Of a stretch of DNA of 64,000 bases, positions 25,301 to 38,627 are shown one piece after another. The first letter of the stretch is position 1; each line of letters opens with the position of its first letter. Source of the DNA: Thunnus maccoyii (Eukaryota > Chordata > Actinopteri > Scombriformes > Scombridae). A program made the position numbers and the translations under genes. Below the pieces are notes generated by a model. The model was given only the letters and a program-made list of their open reading frames with translations. It was not told the DNA's origin and ran no database searches. Location of the stretch: NCBI RefSeq assembly GCF_910596095.1, contig NC_056539.1, positions 13,774,501 through 13,838,500 on the forward strand, given 5' to 3'.

Positions 25301-28300
25301 CACCTACTGCAGAGATGTCTGTATTTAAACAAGCATCAGCTGGCTGAGGCTATATTTATTGTCTTTTGTAAGAGCAGCAGTAGGATGTTCACAGCAGGTT
25401 TGTCTAAGATGAATGCCTCCAATGATTTGTTGTTATTTACATCACTGAATCTCATCTCTGAAAAGCAATACATTTTTGTATTTTTGTGCGTTTTCAATCA
25501 TCCAATACTATATACAGTATGAATGATTTTGCTTCTAACTGGTGGCGTCTGATGATTAGCCAGCATTGCACCAGTACAGTTCATGAATGTAGTGGGGCTG
25601 TACCCCTCTCAGAGTTTTGTCAGTTGAATCGGATTTGGCTGTTCAATATGAAGATTCATCTATTTGTTCCTTTTTTTTTCATATAGACTATCTGGCAATC
25701 AGAAAATCCATTGGCATGAGTTTCAGTGATGATTTCGATCACATTAACAAAGTCAAATGCAACAGAGTCATGAGAACATATTTCTGAGCATTTAAAAATC
25801 AGTAAAAGAAGCTGCATATAATGCAAGATTGAATTGCAGCCCACTTGAATTGCCAACATACAATGTCGGGCTACCATATGGATTTGTCAGAATAATGAGA
25901 CAGGCAGCACACATGTATTTCTGTTTAAATCAAGCTCTTATAGCCTAATTTTTTATTTCACTTGAAACATTAAAACAACGTGTAAATGAATAAACAAATG
26001 AAACAGTTTAAAATAAATTCACAGCATTGCCCGCTATGAAATAACTGTTCTTCAACAGGCTAGAACTACTTCTTTATTCCTCCTTAAACATAAAAACTAA
26101 TAAAAAACTAAACAAGAATAAATTAACAAATGAAATGATTTAAGATTGGAATTATTTTTAGAAAACGTTAAATAAACTCATTTTCAGTGGGGCAGCCCTA
26201 GAATGTAGTATATGTAGTTGTCACTCTTAGAGCATTTATTATATTATACTGGACTATGAAAGCCTGATGTGGATGTGTGGGTGTAACTCGTAACTAACTA
26301 GTTTTGTCTTTGAAGCTCTGCAGTTTCAGGAGTTCAGTACTAAGCTGTTGATATATGTTGCTCTGACTCAAACGGACCAGCTGAACCAGGTCTCATCCCA
26401 ATCCCTCTGCTTTGTCCCCAGATAAATACTGGACTCACATATCCAGTGCTCCTGGAGGCCTTCGGTCTTGATCTCCCTCCAGGGAGCCTCCTGTGGTCTG
26501 GGACATGGTGTCACTGTCATAGACGCCGTTCACTTCCTCTTCTGTGATGATGTCGAAAGCTCCATCGTCAGATGTGTTGCTGGGGTCTGAAACTGTGAGC
26601 AAACGATGAATTCAACTGACTAAATAACTAAAATATTCTCTTTTCTCCTGTTACATTATTACACAGTATATAAAAACTTAATAGAAAAAAGTTTAAATTC
26701 ATATTTGAGACCAAGCCACTAAAAAAATAGACCTGACATCATGAAGATTTGCTTTCTTTGGAATGAAAGCAAAATAGCTTCCTACGGTAAATGCCAAAAT
26801 GCCCCCCGGTTCCCCTTTTTTCAGTTCAATCAGAATTCTATGGGCAAGGTTTCTGTCCTTGTTCCTTAATGTGACAAAGTCAATCCTTTCACTTCTGCTT
26901 TTCAGTTCACATTTAACATACAATAGCAGGAGACAATGATCCAGAGAACTACCTTGATAAACTTCCAGCCAAGTGTGTAGTTGTTATTTCAGTGTGTAAT
27001 GCAGTTTTCCTCCCAGCATGCCTCTCACCTGTTACCCTTGGAGTAGGTTTGTACGGGGCTGGCTCAGGGGGTGGTTGAGGTCCAGCTCCAGGTGGAGGAG
27101 GCTGGGTGTCTGAAGGACTCAGCTCTGCCTCTGTGAACCTCTCCACCACTGCGCTGTGCTGAGTGTAACAGTCCCTGCAACATCGCTCCTTCTTCTTGCT
27201 GTGCTTGGTCATCACAAAGTTGTTGCTGCAGTAGTAGCAGAAGATGCGGCCACAAAGCCTAAAAAAATGATTCATGTATCAATAAATTAATGACTTTTTA
27301 GTTGGTTACACACAGAGCACAAGAGAGAGAAGCTGTATATAGTCTTAGACTTGAGACAGTGACATGAGCAGCAGCGTCCAGTAGACCCAGTACCTGCAGT
27401 GATGTTTGCGCAGCCACCAGGTGAACTGGCCCTGGCAGCCGAGGCAGTTCCTGGCCTCTTTATCTACCAACCACCAGCGCTCCTCTTCACGCAATTTCTG
27501 CTCAAACTCCAGAGCATCTGACTTCTGCCACAGAGCATCTTTGTCCCTGAAGTCATGTACAAAAAGAAACAACACACTTGTAAAGTTGGAGTCATTAAGT
27601 GCTGCTTTAAGTCTTGGATTGGGACTGAATATAAAGTTTTAAATTTTTTTAAATCATTGTTTTGGACATTTAAACATTAGAGGCTCAACATTTCACAGCA
27701 AATACACCCTGGCTATACTGTGCTTCACTTATCACTAATAATCATTGAGGTTTAAGTGCTATGTTTCCCACTTCGGAATCTTTGAAGACGGAACAAATTT
27801 AGCATCTAATGTACTTGAACTGAACTGCAATTTTATACTGATATATTGTGTATACTCAACACCCTGTTGAGTGGAAGCAGCTACATTTCCCCAAATGAGA
27901 AAAACAATAAAGGCAAGCAGAATACAAAAGACTGAAATCATATGGGCACATCCCAGGGGAGTTGAGTGAATCATTGTGTTTGTGTTTCAACCCTTGCAGA
28001 GTATGAAAGCTTTGTGAGCAGTGAGGTAACGGTGGCTGCTGAAACCAGTGAAGACTGGTACATACAAAGCTATCGTTCTCTTCAGTAACTTCTCTCTCCC
28101 ACACTTGTCCTCTTATGTTGGCCTTTAAAGACAGTACGTTTCCTGCTCTCGTCTCCATCAAAGTCTTCCTCCAAACTCTTCCGACCTGTTCTCAGTAAAT
28201 TACCACAACATTCAAACCCTCTTTAACCCTCACCCTGCTCCTCAGACCTCATTTTCCCCTATTACTGTCAAGGAGAATAATATCAGAGAACTGCTCTTAC

Positions 28301-31300
28301 TGGAAGTACTGATTCAAAGTCCAGCGGGACTATCAAAGAGCAGGCAAGTATAACAAGGTGTCAGGCATCCAAAGAGAAAATGAACTTTAACCCCTTCCTT
28401 CACTAAGAATCTCTCCGACTGTTGCAACAGACACTGCTGACAGCTGTAATAGAGACAGGTCGTACCTTATAAGCTCAATGAGGCGCTCTTCGAGGTTGGT
28501 CTTGGTTCTGTTGAGGTCATCGATCTCTGAAGTCATCTTCAGGAGCTGGCTTTGTTTGTCAGCTTCTGTTGTGTTGAGTTTTTGCTTCAATTCCTCACAG
28601 ATATTTTGCACAGCTAAGTGCGCACCTTCAGCACTGTAGAGAGTGAGGGAAAGGAAAATTAGTCCTTTTCTGTGTGTTCCTTTTCTTTCCCCAATCACAC
28701 AATGAAATTCACAGGTATCACTTGTCATGAACGTACCTGCTCACTGCATCTCTCAGCTTCTGAATCTCACTCTCACTCTCGCGTATGGTAGCTTCTGTGT
28801 TTGTGATGTGAGCATCTTTCTCGCCACTTAGCTGCAGGTACTGCTCATTCACAGCCTTTATCAAACATCATTAAAAAGACAAATAATAATTAGTAAAAAC
28901 ATTTTTGACATTTTTTTAATTTAGTCAACTTTCATTTCAATGATTTAAACAACTGTTCTGTTTTCCTGCATTATAACACTGGTGGATACATAAATTTAAG
29001 TACTTGAAAAGGTCCAACAAAAAAAAAATATCTTTTAACATTTCATTACCTTGTGATCATGAGTGTGTTGTTTTTCTTTCTATATATGTCAAGAATACAT
29101 TTCCTTGTGTTTTTATATTGAAATCTGACCATTAACTCTTCCTGTGATGAGTCAAAAATACTTTTGCCAAAAGTAGCCTCAAAATCAAGTCCTATTATAT
29201 ACAGTACAATCAAATAAAACTGTAATCAAGGTGTCTAATCTGTACAAAAAAAGAAACCTAGAAAAATGTCCTGCTCCTCCTATATTTATCTACTGTTCAT
29301 GACTACAAAACAAATAATCCTCCTGTTATTATGTCCCATCCAGTGTGTTGCTTCCTTTCCTCCATCCCTTCTTTAAGTGCATTAATAATAAGGGCGCCGG
29401 TGTATGTTTTAGGCTATGAATAGCATCTTGCACTGGTATCTATGTCTTCCCTTAATCAAGTACTGTAGGGTTTTCCTTCAACTTGAAAAAGTGAGTACAT
29501 CAAACATGGCAGTGTATTTTTATATATCACTATTTCTCTGTGAAGATGTGTGCTCTCCAGAGACTTCAGAATGCACTCTACCACCACTGTGTATCCGCTC
29601 ACAATGTAACCGTTGATTATTTGATCCTTGAAAGAGACAGACCTCTAGTTCAGAAACTTTGGCCTGCAAACTGGACACATTCTTCAGTTCCTCCTCTAGC
29701 TGGGCTTTCACCTTGTCTAGCTGTTCGTTCACACTCTGAAAAGTGAGAGTAACATGAGAGGAGGAAAACAAGGTAACTGAAGTGAGTGTACAGACAAAAT
29801 AAACTACAAACTGTAGTACCGTGGTGAGTAACTCACCTTCAACTGGACCTGATGATTCATGCTCTCTGAGCTCATTTGGAACTTGACAGCCTCCATCTCC
29901 TCTCTGCTAGAGTCCTTGAGGCTCTGCACTTGGTTCTTTGTCTTTTCCAGCAGCTCCTGGAGCTCTGTAATAGTTCCCGGAAGGTTCTCTTTCTGTGTCA
30001 GATCTTCTCTTAGTTTTGCATTCTCTTGCCGTAATTCTGTCATGCACTCTTCTAGTCTCTCCAACTCTTTCTTCAGCTCTTCGTTCTTGGCAGCGTCACC
30101 TGCCCAGTGCTCTTTGGCCTCCTCCTTTTCTGCGCTTAGCTTACAGATGGTCATCCCCAGCTCTGCCATCTCTGTGTTTGCCCTGTGTAGACCTTCACGT
30201 GTCTCGCCATTCTCGAGAGACAGCCTGTTATTTTCGGCCTTGAGGGTGGACAGCTCTTCGCGAACGGCAGTCGCAGAGATAACCAACTCAGCATGGGCAG
30301 CTACTTCTCGATCACGCTGTTTAGTCAGTGCTTCTTCTTTCTTTTTGCACTCCATAAGCTCTGCTATATGCCTCTGATTTAGTGCCTCTGTCTGGGCTTT
30401 CAGCTGCTCGGTCAGAGTCCTGAGCTCGTCTCTTTGGCCCTCTGTCACTTCCAGCTGTGCTTGGGATTTTAGCTTTTCCTCCTCAGCTCTCTGTACACGC
30501 ACCCTGAGGTCCAAGATTTCTGCCTGGAGCCTGGACACTTCTTTCATGCTCACCTCCAACTGGCCCTCGGCCACGGTCAGTTTGCCAGTCACTTCCTGGT
30601 TCTCTTTGGCTTGGACAGCACTCCTCTCCAGCTGAGATTTCTCCATCACCTCCTTCTCGGATGTAACTCTTTCAATCACTTCTGTCTGTCTAGCGCAGGT
30701 TGCTTCTGCGTCAGCCTTTGCCATCTCAAGCTCCTTCTCCCTGGTCTCCAGAGCTGATAACTTGGACTGGAGCTCAACAAGGCTCTTCTCTTTACTCGTT
30801 AGCTGGGCCTCCTTGGCTTGGAGCTGTTCTTGAAGGCTGGCTTCATTCTTGCGTGAAGCTCCTAAGTTCTTCTCCAACTCACCGATCTGCCCATGAACAC
30901 TCTTCAGGTCGGCCTGCATGCGAGAAAGAGCTGCTTTAACAGTGTCCTGCTCCTCTCTCAGAGTCTGGTTCTCCTGTTCCAGACGCTTTGATGTAGCCTC
31001 CGAGACCTTTGCAGCCATGGTGGCTCTCTGGAGACTCTCATCCAGCTTGCAGTTCTCCTCACGCAGCCTCTTCTCCTTTTCATCTACCGTCATCTTGGTA
31101 TCATCCAGTTGGCCTCGAAGTTGTTTCTCAGAAGCCCTTAGAGATGCTAATTCAGTTTCAAGAACTATTCTGTTTTCTGCCATTTCCTTCTTTAGCTCCT
31201 CATTTCTCTTCACTCTGGTCAGCAGCTTCTCATTTAGTTCCATTAGACTGCCGCACTGCGTCTTGTAGTCATCTATTTTTGTGGTCTGTTCTTTGATGTT

Positions 31301-33032
31301 AACCTCCAGCTCTGCAAGGTTAGTGGTTAGTTTCTCCTTCTCTGCGCTCAGGCTTTGGTTCTTGGTTTCTAGCTGATGTCGTGTCTCGCAGCAGGAGGTT
31401 AGCTCTGCCTCTTTCCTCCCAAGCTGCTCCTTGAGGGCAGTGACTTCTGCTTCTAACGACTCTTTTAAGCCTCCAACGTTCTTCTGCATTTCATCTTGAT
31501 CATCTTGTGCCCTCCTTTTCACCTCCTCCACCTCTTTCTCCTTCTCCTCTAGAGATCTTTGGAGGTCCTGCAGCTGCCTTTGTAGGTTGCTGGCCTCTTT
31601 CTCTCTCACTGTCAAGGCCCCCTGCAGCTTATCAAGGGCATTGCACTGTTCCTCCAATTTAACCTCCAACTTGGCTTTCTCCTCGGATGTAGATGCGACT
31701 AATGCTCCAAGTTTTGTTTCGCCATCCTTTGCAGCTGCCTCCTTCACTCTCAGCTCCTCCTCTAACCTTTCCGCTTGCCTTCTCTTCTCCTCTACCTCAG
31801 CTACAGCCTCCATCTTCCCCTTCTCTGCCTCTTTCAATCTGTCCAACAACTCATGTATCTTTTGTGCCGAATCAAAGTAATTGGCTGCCTGCTGGCCCTT
31901 CTCATTCAGAACTCCATCCAACTTGGCCAGGAGCTCTATGTTTTTCCCCTCAGCAGCTGCCAGCTTTTCCTGGAGCAGGCGTTGTTCAGCCTCCCTGGCT
32001 TTTTCCCCAGTCCTGAGTGCTTCCACCTCTTTGGACAGGGCCTCCTCTCTCCCCTGCAGAGCCTTGAGTTCTCCCTGCAAGCCCTGCTGCTCCCCATGGG
32101 CAGCAAGAGACACATCCAGCTGCCTCTGGAGCTCCACCACAACCCCTCTGAGCTCAGCGGCCTCCTTGCCGAGTTGCTGCACCTTATCGAGGAGCTCTCG
32201 CTGCTTCAGCTCTGACTGGTCCAGCTCCAAGCGAAGGTCTTCAACTGTGCTCACGTCTTCGCTGCAGGCAGGCAGGGACTCGTTCAGGTCATTCAGTAGA
32301 CCCTGACCGTAGTCAGGGCTAGAGGGGAACTCAGGTGCTTGCTAGATGGTTGGAAGAGAAACCAGAGGAGAAAGGACGGAGCAGAAGAAGAAATGTTGAA
32401 ACATCTTTTAATCATAAAATCAATAATGTATATTATTTAAAATGGTGAAACAGCATTGGATGTTATTGCGTTAGTTACCTGGGAGTAGGTGCTGGCCAGA
32501 CTGTTAATGCTAGAACTACGACTGGGTGGTTTCCACATGTGGCCAGGTGAGTTTCCCAGTGTCCTCCTGTTGACCATCAATAAAATATAGAATGTTAAAC
32601 ATGAAAAGATAAATGTCAAACACCAGTGACTAAATTCCAAACCTGGTGCAACAGACAAAGAAACACACCCATTCCTGTGATAATTTCTTGTCGATTATTT
32701 ACATATCTGACCATTCTTTCAGCTTTAGATGTTTTCAAGATTTGTCTTGTTTATTACCTTGCAAAAGTGGGCCACGAGGCGTCAAGGTCATAACCTCTGG
32801 AGGCCACATCAAACTGGACCTCATTGAGCTCATATAAGTGGCTGATGATGTCAACACTCAAGTGGGGCTTCAAGAAGGGGCTTCTTGCATAGTACCAGTC
32901 ACTGCGGGGAGAGAGATTAGTGAGGACAAAAAAGAACCACTGGAAACATTAATGGTGACTGAAAAAAGGGAGTTTTGTTTTGTATTTTAACCTTACCACA
33001 CCCACACACCCATACACCCACACCCCCCCCTG

Positions 33033-33089
<57 letters not shown>

Positions 33090-35337
33090 TTTGATGCTAT
33101 GTGTCTCTTTGGCAAGGCTACATATACGTATTCTGACTGATTCTGGAAAGTCAGCAATCAGCAACTTAATACTGTACTAGATAATAATAAGACTGCTTGT
33201 CATACTACTCACTACTATTTATACTGAAGCTTTACACCCATCTACGTAACAGAAAGGGAAAATGATGAAGTATAACACCATAACGGAAGTACTTTTCCAA
33301 GTGCAAATAAGGAAATAACATAATAATAACACAGTTTTAATACAAAGCAATCTCTGTAATTCAAAGACAAGTGTTCTATTCTTTAACATTTTTTACTTGC
33401 ACTTACAACAAAAGCTCATCATTTTTAATGTCTAAATAAAACATATAATTAAACACCCCCAGGAATTGTTGTTGCAAAGGTACTTGAAACTTCATTAGGT
33501 TTGACAGTCTTACCTGGTGACTCTCTGGTTCATCAGGCACTGCTGCAGTGTGTCAGCCAGCCGCTGATGTACGAGGGAGTAGCGAATAAATGCTCGCCCC
33601 TTCCCCAGAGATGTCTTCAGCTATCAAGGCAAAAGACAACAATGTTTTAAACAAATACTGACACTCCAGGGAAATCCCACAAGTCAAAAACTACAAGGTA
33701 AATGACAATTCATTATTTCTTACTGCTCAACTCGTCTAACAATTTTAATATCAACTACAACATAATTGTGCATGATTTAATATTATAAATATTCAGTAAG
33801 TTTACTTTAGATTTTGCATAGGGGACGAAACAGATACCACTACTTAATAAGTAGTTATCTAATATTATTGATGATCAGTGTGTAATCAATACTTTATTTG
33901 TTGTTTCATTGTTAGAAACAAAAGAATCTTCATACCTCAGAGATTGATTTGACAAAGCGGATGCCATCATTTGCTCCCTTGATCTTAGCCAGACATTCAG
34001 TGAAGTAATCCCAGTAATCTTTCTTTGTACCAAGAAACGAGGTCTTCTCCTTCTGGTCAAACTGAAATGTTGATAGATATACACATAAATACAGTTGAAA
34101 TGAAAAACTGTTGAAGATTAATTATATTTTTTAGACATGTTTTTTTTTTTTTTTTTTTTTAAACACAACAAAGATTTGAAGAGTTTTCCCCCAAACATTT
34201 ATCCATTTGGGAACTAATAATCTAAAAGTTCATCATCTAACACAGTCTTTAGAATTTAGTATCTGTAAATGTGTAATAATTTTGTCAACGAGTAACATAA
34301 ACTACTTATCTTCTAGGGTCCTATGCATTGTTTTTATTTTACAATTATTTATTGTGTAACAGCAAATGTCTAATTTCTCTAACTCACGATATATCATTTG
34401 GAATCAAATTATTTATTCACATCTTCATTGATATTCATTGGGATTCACACCTGTAGCAGGTACTCCAGTTTGTAGGAAAATTTGTGCAGGTTGGTACTGT
34501 CATCTGTGATTGGCTCCCCACTTTCCCTGTACTCCTTTGCAAGTTCTGAAACAGCGTCTGAAATTCACAGACATAAAAAGTTCAAATATGAAAAAACATT
34601 TTTTCTTTCTACCTTAAAAAACACATTTAAAACATACTTGTCTTATAGATACATGCAGTATATAAAAATGTATTCTAGCCAAAGCAGCCAGGGTTCATGA
34701 GGACAACAAACTAATGCTGTTATCAGAGAAAGAGGAAGCAGGAAAACAAATGGCAAGAAACAGGAAAAGACTATTTCCTTAGAAAAGTCCCCTGGCAAAA
34801 GAACTGAGAAGAAATACAAAATTACTCTATTTTCAATTCTTAGTGCATTTTCAGTTACACACGCACAAATCTTCCCTAAATTCCCAACCCTTTCCAACCC
34901 TTGTCTGTACATGAACTACTTGCCTCGTATCCATCGCAAAAACTGGAAGGAGACCCGTGATGGGTGCACCCTCAGCAAACACGGTCTGTCTTGCTGCATG
35001 CTGTCAGAGGCCTCCACCACACCCTTTCTACACGTACATAAGGTCGGATGAACGTTTTCACAAATGATTTTAACCAGAAGAGGTAAGATAGTTCCAGGCG
35101 ATAAGATTGTACTCAAACTTGACAAGAAACTAAGGTCATGGCATCATGGTAAACCTTACTGACTCTTCTGTCGCTTTCTCTTCAGTCACACCATGTCAGC
35201 CATCAACTGCCTGCTGCCAATCTATTCACATACACACACACGCGCGAACAGGCACACACACATAAAGCTGGCGTACCATGTAGATCTCGGATAATCCTCT
35301 GGAGTTGGCTCTCCCCGACGGTAGCCCCGGCAGCCAT
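22395..35337 (-). CDS. fyco1: FYVE and coiled-coil domain autophagy adaptor 1
   Basis: An adaptor that links LC3- and PI3P-positive autophagosomes and Rab7 endosomes to kinesin for plus-end transport. Coding exons in order: 35277-35337, 34451-34557, 33936-34061, 33514-33620, 32758-32901, 32479-32566, 29837-32341, 29643-29735, 28737-28855, 28466-28633, 27394-27546, 27029-27258, 26439-26592, 23866-23958, 23563-23773, 22703-22812, 22395-22470; 4,545 bp, 1,514 residues (human about 1,478). RUN domain roughly residues 20-170 ([25 protein letters not shown]). The 2.5 kb exon is nearly all heptad coiled coil. FYVE about 1200-1260 has WLVD, RKHHCR and RCCRDC. A LIR motif AFDII lies in an acidic stretch near 1310. 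A C-terminal GOLD domain ends in YDGSDFP. The start is the first ATG in a good context (gccATGg) and gives the family N-terminus. Confidence 0.96.
33020..33088. repeat. (CA)n microsatellite in a fyco1 intron
   Basis: A CA tract of about 50 bp next to a C-rich segment, in the intron between the 32758-32901 and 33514-33620 exons of fyco1. It is far from either splice site. Confidence 0.9.
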
Positions 35338-35654
35338 GGCCCCACCGCTCTCTCCCTGGCAACCAGGGGTCACAGGGTCACATCCAGTCTGCTGAATCAG
35401 AAAATCAGAATCAGTCAGGAACAAAAGATCGACATGAATGGTCTAACATAGTCTCTCGTGGCCACAAATGGGCACAAATGCACTATACTTTCATGACAGT
35501 TCTTCCTAGGATCTCGTGATGGGTACACTGTCAAATTCAGTCCGTAAAATTTGGCCCTTGGGCCTAAAAGACAGTCTGCTGGAGTCATAATGGTCTATCA
35601 CATGTGCAATTTGATCTGATAATTTAAGCAATCACATTAAGTGAGATCATAAAT

Positions 35655-35982
35655 GATGTAAATGGACTGCATTTTATATAGCACCTTTCTAGTCTTATCG
35701 ACCACTCAAAGTGCTTTACAATACATGCCAGCATTCACACATTCACACAAACATTCATACACTGATGGCAGAGGCTGCCATGCAAGGTGCCAACCTGCTC
35801 ATCAGGAGCGATACAGCGCTTCCTATCCAAAGCACCCCACAATGTTTCTATGCTCACCCATTCACACACAAAATTTGGGGTTCAGTATCTTGCCCATGGA
35901 CACTTCAACATGTGGACTGGAGGAGAATCAAACCACCGACCTTCTGACTAGTGGATGATCTGCTCTACCTCCTCTGCAGTCT
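35655..35982 (-). mobile_element. tRNA-derived SINE
   Basis: On the minus strand it opens with AGGAGGTAGAGCAGATC, resembling a tRNA A box, followed about 30 bp later by GGTGGTTTGATTC, resembling a B box. The body has the typical teleost wording tgcccatggacacttcaaca and caaagtgctttacaatacat on the plus strand. The copy is diverged in its B box. It lies in the 5' intron or upstream flank of fyco1. Confidence 0.75.
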
Positions 35983-38050
35983 GATCTTTAACCTTTTATT
36001 CCTTCCTGTCAACCTATGCATTTTTGTTTTTGTAACATTCAGTGACACACTTCTAACCAACTAAAAACATAATTAAGTACTCAAATGATTATAATGATAC
36101 AGTACAGTAATAATTTTAAAGATGTAACTTGCTTTGAAGTGGAAGTCTGCTTAGAATTTACTGAACTGTAAAGACGGTAGAGGAAGGATAATAATGTGAT
36201 CACTATACATCAGGAGCAACAAAACAGGCAAAAGTTCTGCCTGTTGAACTTTGGGTCAGGACACTGCTTCTGGTTGGACCATACAGTCAAGGAGAAAAGG
36301 CCTACATTAAACTGACCGTGGTGTTGGATGCCAGTGAAACTAGACTAACCTTAAGTCACACTGTTATCATTTTATTAGCTTTCAAGAAATTAACTGTGTT
36401 GCTGGAAGAGAGTGAGAGTTACTCTTAAATAAAATCTACTTTCATTACTAAAAGAGTCATACATTTTGTACAATTTCTATGCACTTATAGAACCAAACAA
36501 AGCATGAGATTATGAGATGCAAACTACATTATAATATACTGTAATTAGCCTAGATTTTTGGTTTGCATGGGATATGTACTCTCTCCTCTACAAATTGGGC
36601 AAGGTAAGAACAGCTTGTGGACCAGGTAACATCACCTTCTGTACAAATAAACCAATACAATACAATATCTGAGCCACAAGTGAGAAGCTTTTTAGTGTTC
36701 AGACTGTAGAGAAAGGTGCTGATTCAACTCCAATGCTCAGTATATGAACACTACAAATATGGCTGCAAAAGTTACCAGGAAGTTGAGCCAACACCTGTCT
36801 GACACAGTGCCGACTAAACTGAAAAGTATAGCATTCACAGAGGTGGTATTTATTGCATTATTATGTTAGATATTAGATATTGTGCAGTTGCTAATGTCCC
36901 TGTGTCCATCTATGTGGAACTAAACCCAGCATGCAGTAAGTATGTTTAACATGTATGTTAAATATAGCGTTATGAAAGTAACGTTAGTTATAATATGACA
37001 ATGTAAGACAAACCACACTCACATTTCAACACACAGCATTGACTCTATGGTTAACTTTTAACCATTTTTTATGATTTGTTACGTTAGATTTGTTAGCTAA
37101 CAGCTAACTAAGTTAACGTTAGTTGGGTTTCAACCGTTCGGGAAACATTAAAGACAGTTTTGCAATATTAACTATCGGTTTATATAGTGCTATAATGACT
37201 TTTCTTACTTCTATGAACGACAGAAAGCTTGCAAAGACGACTTTTGTGTTTTTCCAGCTGTCTCAGTCGCGTTATATTTAGCTTTGACACAGATATCATT
37301 TGACAGATGTTTTGTAAATACCCATGACATCACCGGGACAGGAAAGCTTAGATAGTCTTGTAAACTTCCAGATATTTTCTGCCAACAGAATAAGAAAAGT
37401 AAAATAACTTTGACATACTTTTAAAAATATGACTCAAGTCCATAACAACCCAGATCGTTTACGCACACACACAAACTTGTTGCAACTGTCGTGATTGACG
37501 TTGTGCCATCCATTGACAACCCGACATGTAGGATGCGGACCAATGACTGAGGCTGGTAGGCGGGAGCTGAAAATGACTAGTTTGGTTGTCGTAGCAGAGT
37601 AAACAGTGCTGTCATGTGATCAATGACATGCCTAAATGCTTGCCCCACTTTTCTGTGTTCCTTTGTTGATTTGACAGCAGGGCATTTTGATTATTTCACT
37701 GAAACTGTTGACATAAAAAAAGTTTTAAATTACTTTTGAATGTAGCACAATAAACCTTTTTTCACAGCAGACATTTTGACATGTCAAAGCAGGAAAAGCG
37801 CAGGTGCAATTAATGACGTTAAAGACGGGTTCACAATTTTTCAAGTCTGTCTTAAAATAACAATCAGGTACCCAAATGAACACTGACACGCTTTTCTTGC
37901 CGTAATCATTCCTCCTGTTCATAGTGACCATGAGAAGATTCCTTCATAATGCACTTACAATGTAAGTGATGTCAATCTACAAGCCTCCTTCTGAGCAAAA
38001 ATGTATTTAAAAGCTAATATGTCTGAAGCTAATATGAAGCTTCAGCTGTC
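35983..38050. promoter_or_regulatory. Upstream region of fyco1 with likely promoter near 37.2-37.6 kb
   Basis: The coding start of fyco1 sits in an exon (35277 to about 35388) that has an upstream splice acceptor, so a non-coding first exon must lie further right. The segment near 37.2-37.6 kb is less AT-rich and free of obvious repeats, which makes it a plausible promoter, but I cannot place a donor site or a TATA box with confidence. No other gene is seen here. Confidence 0.3.
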
Positions 38051-38627
38051 CAAATCTGTCAGGGCTCAGGAGATGCAGGAGTGGACCCAAACGCAGAGAC
38101 CGGAATGCAGATATGACGAAAAACTCTTTAATTGTGGACGGTCACGGACAGGTAAACAGGGCTGAACAGAACTCACAGAAGGAACAACACAAAACGATCC
38201 ACCAAAGACTGAACAGAAAACCAGAACTTAAAGAAACTGAACTAACAAGGAGATGAGGTGCAGGTGGGGAGATGGGTGGAGAACTCGAGAGGGGAATGAA
38301 CATACAGGGAGCTGATTGGCTGAGGACACACAGGGAGCGGGGCAGGGCTGACGAGGCTAACACAGGGCAGGTGTGGGGAAGACAGCAGGGCAGGGCTAAC
38401 GAGTCCAAATGCAGGGCAGGTGTGGAGGAGTACATGAACACACAAATGAAACAGAACAAAAACCCAGAAAACAAACTGAATGCCATCTACACTAACCCAT
38501 CCAAAACCAAACACAAACCCAAGCACACAACCCAACAAACCAATGATGCAGTGATGAACCGAGGGACTAAACAAACATGCAAAACCAGGAGACCATACAG
38601 AACACAACATAACACCAAAAAAACACC

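Noticed and set aside
29859-32306. Several plus-strand frames over the large coiled-coil exon
   Set aside because: They are mirror frames of low-complexity Glu/Leu/Lys coding sequence of fyco1, with no splice context or known motif.
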